Origin: Erysipelotrichaceae bacterium
GTDB taxonomy: Bacteria > Bacillota_I > Bacilli_A > Erysipelotrichales > Erysipelotrichaceae
NCBI GenBank assembly: GCA_900759455.1
Contig: CAAEVI010000141.1
Coordinates: 1 to 23,040 of the forward strand
Direction: 5' to 3'
Length of the DNA: 23,040 bases
Shown here: positions 6,932-13,880 of the stretch, in pieces
Numbering within the stretch: position 1 is the stretch's first letter
How the letters are laid out: each line of letters starts with the position of its first letter
The notes under the pieces: generated by a model
Seen by the model: the letters and a program-made list of their open reading frames with translations, nothing else
The model's database searches: none
What the model was told of the DNA's origin: nothing
Position numbers and translations under genes: made by a program

Positions 6932-8217
6932 AACGGGTCATTGCCGTGCTCACCGCGGCCGCTATTGTTTTTGCGGGCTGTTCTTTTGTCTCCGCAAAAA
7001 CAGTTTTGCGGATTGCGGTTTTTTCCGGCAGTAACTGGGATGTTCCCGAGGCAGACAGTTATGAGCTGCTGGATGAAGCAATCGCCGCGTTTGAAAAAAG
7101 TCATCCGGATGTGGAAATCGAATATATCAGCGGCATACCGAAAGATTCTTATGAGGAATGGCTGTCACAGCAGGTCCTGGATGACTGCCAGCCTGACATC
7201 CTGTTTGTTCCCAGCGAGCTGTTTGTTACTTTGGCAGAACATCGGTTTCTGCAGCCGCTGAACACATTTACCGAAAAAGAGACAGCTTTTTCAAAAGCTC
7301 TGTATTACAGTGCTTCTTTGCAGGCGGGCATGCTGGGGGAGCAGCTTTATGCGCTTCCATATCTTTCGGTACCTGAGCTGATGTTTGTCAATAAAACGAT
7401 TTTGAACGAAGCCGGCTATGATGTTCCGGATGAGGACTGGACCTGGGAAGATTTTTATGAAATAGTCAAAGGTGTGACCGGAGATACAGACGGTGACGGA
7501 GAATATGATACTTTCGGTGTCTGCGGATATCAGTGGAGACAGGCTGCGTATACAAATGATGCGCAGTTTTATGACGAGGAGGCGGACAGTGTCAATCTTT
7601 CGTCAAAACAAATGATCGACACGGTTTCGTATTTGCGAAGGATCTATGATATCTGCGATCAGAGCGATGTTACGTCAGCGATGTTTGACGAAGGGCTGGT
7701 TGCTTTTGAACCGATGGATTACAGTGACTACCGTACATATATGCCTTATCCTTGGCGCGTGAAGAAATTTTCTGGTTTTGACTGGGAATGCCTGCCGTTT
7801 CCATCCGGAAGGGAAGGCGCCAATGTATCGGCAATCGATACGCTGATGGTGGCGATGTCTTCCAAATGCAGCCATAAGAACCTGGCATGGGAGTTCATGT
7901 TTTATCTGAGCAGCGATGAGGAGTATCAGAAACAGGCGGCTCTAAAGCTTCCGGCGGTTTCTGTCTTGCCAAGTGTAATGAAAGACAAAGAAGTGATCGA
8001 AGAGCTGCAGCGGGACATACCGGGAACCAGCAGTTTTGATATGAACGTTCTGGATACGGTCATGCGTCAGGGACGCTGTGTGCGGACGACACAGGATTAC
8101 GAACAGATCATGCAGAGCGCAGATGCAACGATCAGTGAGCTTTGCCATAATCAGCAGGATATTGAAAATGAGCTCATCCGCCTCGAACAAAGCATTAATT
8201 CGTTCTTGAAACGCTGA
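6928..8217 (+). CDS. Extracellular solute-binding lipoprotein (SBP_bac_1 type) without transporter genes
   Basis: 429 residues. The signal peptide has a lipobox-like end VFAGC, with C18 as the probable lipidated residue. It is similar to carbohydrate-binding proteins of the MalE/SBP_bac_1 class: an LRIAVFSGSNW start, AIAAFEKSHPDVEIEY, QPDILFVPSELF, and LYALPYLSVPELMFVNK followed by WTWEDFYEI. A Ca-binding-like loop, DTDGDGEYD, is typical of the family, and AWEFMFYLSSDEEYQ lies near the C-terminus. The ATG overlaps the response-regulator stop (ATGA). No MalF/MalG-type permease follows; the next gene is glgC with its own promoter. It may be a second input to the kinase or serve an ABC transporter encoded elsewhere. 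The C-terminal 40 residues look helical and coiled (QQDIENELIRLEQSI). Confidence 0.85.
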   Translation: MKRVIAVLTAAAIVFAGCSFVSAKTVLRIAVFSGSNWDVPEADSYELLDEAIAAFEKSHPDVEIEYISGIPKDSYEEWLSQQVLDDCQPDILFVPSELFVTLAEHRFLQPLNTFTEKETAFSKALYYSASLQAGMLGEQLYALPYLSVPELMFVNKTILNEAGYDVPDEDWTWEDFYEIVKGVTGDTDGDGEYDTFGVCGYQWRQAAYTNDAQFYDEEADSVNLSSKQMIDTVSYLRRIYDICDQSDVTSAMFDEGLVAFEPMDYSDYRTYMPYPWRVKKFSGFDWECLPFPSGREGANVSAIDTLMVAMSSKCSHKNLAWEFMFYLSSDEEYQKQAALKLPAVSVLPSVMKDKEVIEELQRDIPGTSSFDMNVLDTVMRQGRCVRTTQDYEQIMQSADATISELCHNQQDIENELIRLEQSINSFLKR

Positions 8218-8332
8218 GTCTCTGCTGTTTTTTTCTAGTTTTGTCGAAAAGGTTTTAACGGAATCATGCACCCGAATACGATGAAAATGTGAGATGGCAA
8301 TGCAAAAAATAAGTAAAAAAAGCAAAGACATT

Positions 8333-8346
8333 TGCAAGCGCATACA
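8333..8346 (+). promoter_or_regulatory. Candidate CcpA site (cre) upstream of glgC
   Basis: TGCAAGCGCATACA matches 12 of 14 positions of TGWAANCGNTNWCA (mismatches at 3 and 10). The centre is about -68 from the predicted glgC start. Upstream cre sites in that range activate in known cases such as B. subtilis ackA. Two-mismatch sites also occur by chance, so this one is weaker than the sites at pgm and GH31. Confidence 0.42.
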
Positions 8347-8372
8347 AAAGTTAGTCAAACAACACAAAAAGG

Positions 8373-8401
8373 CTGGAATTTTTATTGAATTGTAGTATAC
8401 T
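8373..8401 (+). promoter_or_regulatory. Predicted glgC promoter
   Basis: TATACT (8396-8401) is a good -10. The -35 at 17-bp spacing (CTGGAA) is poor, consistent with a need for activation. The predicted start is near 8408. Confidence 0.42.
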
Positions 8402-8433
8402 TAAAAGTGTAGAGAACCTAAAGGGGGTTTAAT

Positions 8434-9570
8434 ATGAAACAGAACAAGATGCTGGCAATGATTCTTGCCGGAGGTCGTGGAACACGTCTGTTGGACCTGA
8501 CCAAGAAAAACGCCAAACCTGCGGTTTATTTTGGTGGTAAATATCGTATTATCGATTTTCCGCTCAGTAACTGCGCCAACTCCAACATCAATGTTGTCGG
8601 TGTACTGACACAATATGAGTCCGTTATCCTCAACTCTTATGCAGCTGCCGGACAGCGCTGGGGACTTGATACACGTGACAGCGGTGTCTATGTATTGCCG
8701 CCGCGTGAAAAAGATGGTACGGCATTCGATGTTTACCGCGGTACAGCGGACGCCATCTCACAAAACATTGATTTTATCGACACACATGATCCGGATTATG
8801 TGCTCGTTCTTTCCGGCGATCATATCTACAAGATGGATTATTCCAAAATGCTTTCTCATCATATCGCATGCAATGCGGATGCAACAATTGCCGTGCTGCC
8901 TGTACCGATGAAGGAGGCCAGCCGTTTTGGAATCATGAATACGGATGAAGAAGACCGTATCATCGAATTTGAAGAAAAACCGGCACAGCCAAAGAGCAAT
9001 CTTGCTTCCATGGGTATTTACATCTTTAACTGGAAGCTGCTTCGCAAGATGCTGATTGCGGATATGGATAACCCTGAGTCAAACCATGACTTTGGAAAAG
9101 ATATCATCCCAACACTGCTGAACGACGGAAAACGTCTGTTTGCATGGCAGTTCAAAGGATACTGGAAAGATGTAGGAACGATCGATTCGCTTTGGGAAGC
9201 AAACATGGATTTGCTGGACAAGCACAATGATCTTGACTTAAGCGATCCTTCCTGGAAGATTTACACTGAAGATGTTCCTACGATGCCTCATTATGTAAGT
9301 GCAACCGGAAGTGTTAAAAATGCATATATCAATCAGGGATGTATCATTGAAGGAAATGTAGAAAGCTCCGTGCTGTTTACCAATGTAAAGGTTGGTGAAA
9401 ATGCTGAAGTCAATCAGGCGGTTTTGATGCCTAATGTTGAGGTCGGCGAAGGCGCTAAGGTTTATCGTGCGATCGTAGCGGACGGTGTGAAGATTGATGC
9501 CGGCGCAGTCGTAGGTGATCCAAAGAGCGAAGAAATCGTATTGATTTCCAAAAGAGTAAGGAGTGAGTAG
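8434..9570 (+). CDS. glgC: Glucose-1-phosphate adenylyltransferase, catalytic subunit
   Basis: 378 residues. It makes ADP-glucose from glucose-1-phosphate and ATP, the committed step of bacterial glycogen synthesis. The nucleotidyltransferase signature MILAGGRGTRL (residues 9-19) is intact. Next come AKPAVYFGGKYRIIDFPLSN, RGTADAI, LSGDHIYKMDY (metal Asp), FEEKP and GYWKDVGTIDSLWEAN, then the C-terminal left-handed beta-helix repeats (INQGCIIEGNVE, NVEVGEGAKV). The length is that of Bacillota GlgC. AAAGGGGG lies 6 nt before the ATG. It is the first gene of glgC-glgD-glgA; the glgD start is 2 nt beyond the stop, with its ribosome site (AAGGAG, 9558-9563) inside the glgC end. Confidence 0.95.
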   Translation: MKQNKMLAMILAGGRGTRLLDLTKKNAKPAVYFGGKYRIIDFPLSNCANSNINVVGVLTQYESVILNSYAAAGQRWGLDTRDSGVYVLPPREKDGTAFDVYRGTADAISQNIDFIDTHDPDYVLVLSGDHIYKMDYSKMLSHHIACNADATIAVLPVPMKEASRFGIMNTDEEDRIIEFEEKPAQPKSNLASMGIYIFNWKLLRKMLIADMDNPESNHDFGKDIIPTLLNDGKRLFAWQFKGYWKDVGTIDSLWEANMDLLDKHNDLDLSDPSWKIYTEDVPTMPHYVSATGSVKNAYINQGCIIEGNVESSVLFTNVKVGENAEVNQAVLMPNVEVGEGAKVYRAIVADGVKIDAGAVVGDPKSEEIVLISKRVRSE

Positions 9571-9572
9571 CT

Positions 9573-10688
9573 ATGTGTGAAGCATTCGGAATTGTAAATT
9601 ATGAGGGACCTAATGTTCTGGTCAAGGGAATGCAGGATTATCGTCCGGTAGCCGCTTTCTCTTTCCTTGGACGTTATCGTATGATCGACTTCCCTATTTC
9701 AAACTTAAGCAACAGCGGTGTTGACCGCATTCAGGTGTATGTAAAGTCCAATCCGCGTTCTCTGATCGAACATCTGGGAACAGGACGTCACTACAACATC
9801 AATTCTAAACGAGGAAAGCTTCATATCCTGACAGCAGAAGATATGAGCATGAACAGTGTATATAACAGTGATATCAGTGTATATATGTTCAATATGCAGG
9901 CGATCGAAGACGCACCGGATCCGTATGTGATCATTACCAGCAGCAATATGATCTTCCGTGCCAACTATGAAGAACTGCTTGAACAGCATATTCAAAGCGG
10001 TGCAGATATTTCTATTCTGTATAAGAACGTTGACAATGCGAAAGAAGCTTATATTGACTGTGATGTGCTGACGCTGAACCGACAGAAAGGCGTATTGTCC
10101 ATTGAAGTGAATCTGGGAAATTACAAGAATCGTTCTATTTCCTGCGGAACTTATATCCTTTCAAAGGAACTGTTTATTTCACTGGTAAAGAAGGCTGCCA
10201 ATACAAGCTCAATGTACTGGTTTAAAGATATCATCAATGATGAGTGTTCCGAACTGGATATCCGCGGTATCTCGCTGCGCGGTTTCTTTGCATGCGTAAG
10301 TGACTTTAAGAGCTATTATGACGCTAACATGTCTCTTCTGGATTTCGATAAAGCAAAAGATCTGTTTAATGCAGAGTGGCCGATCTATACACGGACAAAC
10401 GATTCTGCGCCGACACAGTATCTTGGTGAAGGAAGCGCTACGCTTTCCATGGTATCCAACGGATGCATGATCGAGGGAACAGTAAAGAATTCGATCATCG
10501 GCCGTGGTGTTATCATCAAGAAAGGTGCTGTCGTAGAAAACAGCGTGATCCTTCCGGGAGTAACGATCGGTGAGGATATGGTCGTAAAATATGCGGTAGT
10601 TGACAAAAAAGTAAAGGCAACACGCAAAAAAGAACTGATTGGTGAGCCTGATCGACCGATTTATATTAAGAGAGGAGACCGTATCTAA
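9573..10688 (+). CDS. glgD: GlgD, non-catalytic partner of ADP-glucose pyrophosphorylase
   Basis: 371 residues, homologous to GlgC throughout (AAFSFLGRYRMIDFPISN, the beta-helix end IIGRGVIIKKGAVVENSV). The N-terminal GGxGTR loop needed for catalysis is replaced by NYEGPNVLVKGMQDYRP, and the metal-binding S-G-D-H is replaced by ITSSNMIF. This is the known pattern of GlgD in Bacillota, which forms a hetero-oligomer with GlgC and raises its activity (established in Geobacillus stearothermophilus). The gene overlaps glgA by one base (TAATG). Confidence 0.93.
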   Translation: MCEAFGIVNYEGPNVLVKGMQDYRPVAAFSFLGRYRMIDFPISNLSNSGVDRIQVYVKSNPRSLIEHLGTGRHYNINSKRGKLHILTAEDMSMNSVYNSDISVYMFNMQAIEDAPDPYVIITSSNMIFRANYEELLEQHIQSGADISILYKNVDNAKEAYIDCDVLTLNRQKGVLSIEVNLGNYKNRSISCGTYILSKELFISLVKKAANTSSMYWFKDIINDECSELDIRGISLRGFFACVSDFKSYYDANMSLLDFDKAKDLFNAEWPIYTRTNDSAPTQYLGEGSATLSMVSNGCMIEGTVKNSIIGRGVIIKKGAVVENSVILPGVTIGEDMVVKYAVVDKKVKATRKKELIGEPDRPIYIKRGDRI

Positions 10689-12130
10689 TGTCTAGTATCT
10701 TAATGGTTGCGGGCGAGGGGCTGCCGTTTATCAAAAGCGGCGGTCTGGCCGATGTAATCGGATCGCTACCGCCTGAATTAGTAAAAAAAGGGCATGAAGT
10801 ACGTGTCGTTCTGCCTTTGTATCAGAAAATTGCTCAGAAATACCATCAGGATTTCTATTTTGAGAAAGAATATTCGGTATCGATCAACTATCACGAAGTA
10901 CCGGTTCGTCTGTATTCGATCATCAAAAATAACGTTGTATTCTATTTTATCGAACATCAGGGTTATTTTGAACGTGAATCTATGTATGGTTACGATGATG
11001 ACGGAGAGCGCTTTGCATATTTCCAGAAAGCAGTGATCGAAATGCTGAATCAGTTGAATTACTGGCCGCAGATCATTCATTGCCATGACTGGCATACGGG
11101 TATGATTCCGTGTCTTTGCAAGGAAGCACACGGATATGATGAACGTTATCGCAATATCCGTCATGTATATACGATTCACAATATGGCTTATCAGGGGAAT
11201 TTTGGTGTGGAAATGCTGGAAAGCTGTCTGGGCCTCGGTTATCATCTGTTTGATAACGGAAACGTTCGTTATGACGGCGGCATCAGTTTCATGAAGTCCG
11301 GAATTCTCTATGCGGATAAAGTAACAACGGTTTCACCAAGCTATTCTCAGGAAATTCTTACACCGCAGTATGGTGAACATTTGGAAATGGTCCTGAATAT
11401 GCGCAAATATGATCTGTGGGGCATCGTAAACGGAATTGATATCGAGTCATGGAATCCGATGACAGATCCGGAAATTCCTTATCATTTCAATAAAGTGAAT
11501 GCACAGACATCAAAACGCGACAATAAGCTTGCTTTGCAGCGTGAACTGGGGCTGCAGGAAGACGGCAATGTCATGCTGGTCGGTGTCGTATCCCGTTTGA
11601 CATGGCAGAAGGGATTCTATCTTTTGATGGAAAAACTGAATGAATTATGTGCTGCTCCGATTCAGTTAGCCGTTCTTGGAAGCGGAGAACCTTTGATCGA
11701 AGAGAAAATGGCGCAGCTGGAAGCCGGAAATAAAGGAAAGATCGTATTCTACCGCGGATATAATGAATCTTTGGCACACCGCATTTATGCTGCCTGTGAT
11801 TTGTTCCTGATGCCTTCGCTGTTTGAACCATGCGGTATCTCACAGCTGATTTCAATGCGTTACGGAACATTGCCTCTGGTTCGTGAAACAGGTGGTCTGC
11901 GTGATACCGTTCAGCCGTTTAACGAATATGAGAAAACAGGAAACGGATTCAGTTTTGCAAACTACAGTTCTGATGAGCTGATCAATACGTTGTATTTTGC
12001 GATTGATGTTTACTACAACAGAAAGGAAGATTGGACAACACTGATTCGCCATGCGATGAATACAGATGTCAGCTGGGAAAAGAGCGCTGTTACATATGGA
12101 TTGTTGTATGACGAACTGTTGAAATATTAA
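10688..12130 (+). CDS. glgA: Glycogen synthase (ADP-glucose, GT5)
   Basis: 480 residues, the standard GlgA length. It extends alpha-1,4-glucan from ADP-glucose. N-terminal ADP-glucose site KSGGLADVIGSLPPEL (K16). Further GT5 blocks: IIHCHDWHTGMIPCL, VYTIHNMAYQG, the KVTTVSPSYSQEI region, VNGIDIESWNP, VGVVSRLTWQKGF and the active-site SLFEPCGISQLISMRYG (Glu near 380), then RETGGLRDTV. GAGGAG (10671-10676) precedes the ATG within glgD. No branching enzyme (glgB) or phosphorylase (glgP) is in this operon, so chain branching and breakdown must be encoded elsewhere. A terminator follows. Confidence 0.96.
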   Translation: MSSILMVAGEGLPFIKSGGLADVIGSLPPELVKKGHEVRVVLPLYQKIAQKYHQDFYFEKEYSVSINYHEVPVRLYSIIKNNVVFYFIEHQGYFERESMYGYDDDGERFAYFQKAVIEMLNQLNYWPQIIHCHDWHTGMIPCLCKEAHGYDERYRNIRHVYTIHNMAYQGNFGVEMLESCLGLGYHLFDNGNVRYDGGISFMKSGILYADKVTTVSPSYSQEILTPQYGEHLEMVLNMRKYDLWGIVNGIDIESWNPMTDPEIPYHFNKVNAQTSKRDNKLALQRELGLQEDGNVMLVGVVSRLTWQKGFYLLMEKLNELCAAPIQLAVLGSGEPLIEEKMAQLEAGNKGKIVFYRGYNESLAHRIYAACDLFLMPSLFEPCGISQLISMRYGTLPLVRETGGLRDTVQPFNEYEKTGNGFSFANYSSDELINTLYFAIDVYYNRKEDWTTLIRHAMNTDVSWEKSAVTYGLLYDELLKY

Positions 12131-12137
12131 CCCCTTT

Positions 12138-12165
12138 GAAAAAGATGGCTCCGGCCATCTTTTTC
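12138..12165 (+). terminator. Terminator after glgA
   Basis: A perfect 12-bp stem (12138-12149 with 12154-12165) has a TCCG tetraloop. The T run (five T) sits inside the 3' arm, mirrored by A's in the 5' arm. Confidence 0.75.
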
Positions 12166-12205
12166 GTGTATGATAGTAGTATAAGAAATAGAAAGTGGTG
12201 AGACG

Positions 12206-12874
12206 ATGGCTTATCTTCGTGTAAATGATATTGATTTGTATTATGAGGAATACGGCAGCGGGACACCGCTGGTGCTTTTGCATGGAAACGGAGAAGACCA
12301 TACTACTTTTTCCGTGCTCGGGGAAGCGTTGCGGCATCGTTTTCATATCTATGCATTCGATTCGCGGGGACATGGCCTGAGCAGCTCGGTCAGCGAATAT
12401 CATTATGCGGATATGGCAACCGATATCGCGAAGGCACTTGAAACACTGTTTGATTCCCCTGTTGATATCCTCGGCTTCAGCGACGGCGGCGTCATTGCTC
12501 TTTTCCTGGGAATCTGGTTTCCCAAGCTGATTCGCAGGATGATCATTTGCGGGAGCAATTATCATCCATACGGGATCAAACAGGAAGGACGTATTGCCAT
12601 GCAGCAGGAGTATAATGAGACACATAACCCGCTGATGCCGTTAATGCTGCAGGAGCCGTGGCTGTCGCAGGAAGACCTGCATCAGATTCAATGTCCGGTC
12701 TATGTTGTTGCGGGTGAAAATGACATCATCGAAGATGCTCATACGCGGGAACTGGCAAGTTTTCTGCCGAACAGTCATCTTCTGATCATGGAAAATGAAG
12801 ATCATACCAGCTATGTGGTCGGCAGTGATCTGCTGTCAGATTTGTGTGAATCGTTTTTTCACGGTGACCGGTGA
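12206..12874 (+). CDS. Small alpha/beta hydrolase
   Basis: 222 residues, of the alpha/beta-hydrolase fold. The oxyanion-hole HG motif is VLLHGNGED, followed by AFDSRGHGLSS. The nucleophile elbow GFSDGG (S92) fits GxSxG, the acid is in VVAGENDII, and the catalytic His is in MENEDHTSY near the C-terminus, so the triad looks complete. The lid between strands 6 and 7 is short, giving a protein smaller than typical esterases or lipases. There is no signal peptide, so it is cytoplasmic. The substrate is unknown. It pairs with the DUF523 gene 21 nt downstream. No convincing promoter or strong ribosome site was seen (GGTGAG only). Confidence 0.85.
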   Translation: MAYLRVNDIDLYYEEYGSGTPLVLLHGNGEDHTTFSVLGEALRHRFHIYAFDSRGHGLSSSVSEYHYADMATDIAKALETLFDSPVDILGFSDGGVIALFLGIWFPKLIRRMIICGSNYHPYGIKQEGRIAMQQEYNETHNPLMPLMLQEPWLSQEDLHQIQCPVYVVAGENDIIEDAHTRELASFLPNSHLLIMENEDHTSYVVGSDLLSDLCESFFHGDR

Positions 12875-12895
12875 AATGGTGAAGGAGTGAGCCGG

Positions 12896-13360
12896 ATGAA
12901 AGTAGCGGTAAGCAGCTGCCTGCTGGGGATAAACTGTAAATACAGCGGCGGTAATAATTATCATGATGAATTAAATAGATGGTTAAAAGATCATGAAATT
13001 ACCGCAGTCTGTCCCGAAGTCCTGGGCGGGCTTCCTGTTCCCAGGGCGAGCTGTGAAATAAGAAATGAAAAAGTAAAAACAAAAAGCGGAGATGACAAGA
13101 CAAAGGAATATCGCCGCGGGGCGGAAAAGGCCTTGGCTCAAGTACGGGAGAACGGCTGTGAGCTTGTGATCCTGCAGGCGCGAAGTCCCAGCTGCGGTGT
13201 CTGTCATATTTATGACGGAACTTTCTCGAAAAAGCTGATCGAAGGTAGCGGCATTTTTGCTCGGATGCTGAGAGAGCAGGGGATACCGGCGTTGGATACG
13301 GAAAATATCGAATCAATCGGCTTTGTTTTGAATGGGAAGGAAAATTCAGTAAAACGCTGA
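12896..13360 (+). CDS. DUF523 family protein
   Basis: 154 residues, a normal stand-alone DUF523. The diagnostic blocks are present: VSSCLLGINCKYSGG, AVCPEVLGGLPVPR, ILQARSPSCGVCHIYDGTF and GIFARMLREQGIP. The four or more conserved cysteines suggest metal or Fe-S binding, but the biochemical role of this widespread family is not established. ATG 12896 is chosen for GAAGGAG (12881-12887) at 8 nt; an upstream in-frame GTG at 12887 overlaps that site. It is probably cotranscribed with the hydrolase. Confidence 0.9.
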   Translation: MKVAVSSCLLGINCKYSGGNNYHDELNRWLKDHEITAVCPEVLGGLPVPRASCEIRNEKVKTKSGDDKTKEYRRGAEKALAQVRENGCELVILQARSPSCGVCHIYDGTFSKKLIEGSGIFARMLREQGIPALDTENIESIGFVLNGKENSVKR

Positions 13361-13388
13361 CAAAATAAGAGAAATTAATGAAAAGGCA

Positions 13389-13417
13389 TTGTAAGTGGTA
13401 TCAAAATGGAGTAAAAT
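13389..13417 (+). promoter_or_regulatory. ptsH promoter
   Basis: TTGTAA (13389-13394), a 17-bp spacer and TAAAAT (13412-13417) give a good sigma-A promoter about 35 bp upstream of the ptsH ATG. Confidence 0.6.
13390..13403 (+). promoter_or_regulatory. Candidate cre overlapping the ptsH -35
   Basis: TGTAAGTGGTATCA matches 13 of 14 cre positions, but the single mismatch is the C of the central CG, a position CcpA contacts strongly. If real, its overlap with the -35 implies repression. Confidence 0.3.
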
Positions 13418-13453
13418 AAGGACTAGGTAAAGAACCATAGGAGGAGTTAGAAA

Positions 13454-13720
13454 ATGAAACAAATTACTGTATCTGTAGTTGATCCAGTTGGATTACACGC
13501 ACGTCCTGCTACTGTAGCAGTGAACGCTGCAAGTAAATTTAAATGCGAAGTAAATGTAGCATTCAAGGGTCGCGAAGTAAACATGAAGTCAATCATGGGC
13601 GTTATGTCTTTGGGTATCCCTACACAGTCTGAAATCACTATTTCTTGCAATGGTGAAGACGAAGATGCTGCAATTGCTGCAATCGAAGAAGTATTGCGCG
13701 CACAGAAAATCATCGCTTAA
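13454..13720 (+). CDS. ptsH: Phosphocarrier protein HPr
   Basis: 88 residues, full length. It relays phosphate from EI to EIIA proteins; in Bacillota the Ser46-phosphorylated form is the CcpA co-regulator. His15 lies in PVGLHARPAT, and Ser46 lies in MKSIMGVMSLGI, so both catalytic and regulatory sites are intact. AGGAGG precedes the ATG. It is monocistronic: promoter upstream, terminator immediately downstream, and no ptsI (EI) next to it, unlike the common ptsHI pair. It is the expected phosphate donor of the Man-family PTS in this window. Codon use is strongly biased (GTA, GCT, CGT), as expected of an abundant protein. Confidence 0.97.
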   Translation: MKQITVSVVDPVGLHARPATVAVNAASKFKCEVNVAFKGREVNMKSIMGVMSLGIPTQSEITISCNGEDEDAAIAAIEEVLRAQKIIA

Positions 13721-13728
13721 GATGGATG

Positions 13729-13761
13729 AAAGCTATTATCAAAGGATAGTAGCTTTTTTTT
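13729..13761 (+). terminator. Terminator of ptsH
   Basis: A 12-bp stem (13729-13740 with 13745-13756, one G-T pair) has an AAAG loop and eight T (13754-13761). Confidence 0.9.
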
Positions 13762-13783
13762 GCAAAACATATGACAAAAAAGT

Positions 13784-13797
13784 TGAAAGCGTTCACT
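13784..13797 (+). promoter_or_regulatory. Candidate cre upstream of the phosphohexomutase gene
   Basis: TGAAAGCGTTCACT matches 13 of 14 cre positions, with the CG core intact. It is centred about -58 from the predicted start, the position of activating cre sites. Confidence 0.58.
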
Positions 13798-13833
13798 TTT
13801 TAACGAATTCATAATATTTGTTGCGCTTATTTG

Positions 13834-13842
13834 TGCTATAAT
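13834..13842 (+). promoter_or_regulatory. Extended -10 promoter of the phosphohexomutase gene
   Basis: TGCTATAAT is a perfect extended -10. No good -35 is seen at 16-18 bp, suggesting help from an activator. The predicted start is near 13849. Confidence 0.55.
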
Positions 13843-13880
13843 GAATGCGTAGCCAAAAATAAAAAGAGAGGTTGATAAAC

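Larger units (their letters stand above)
8218..8433 (+). other. Intergenic region before glgC
   Basis: No gene is seen. It begins with a T-rich stretch (8228-8234) behind only a weak hairpin, so termination of the sensory operon is uncertain. It also holds a candidate cre (8333-8346) and the glgC promoter. Confidence 0.5.

Noticed and set aside
8218..8433. Riboswitch or terminator before glgC
   Set aside because: Only weak pairing near the T-rich stretch and no recognisable riboswitch core; a promoter with an upstream cre explains the region better.
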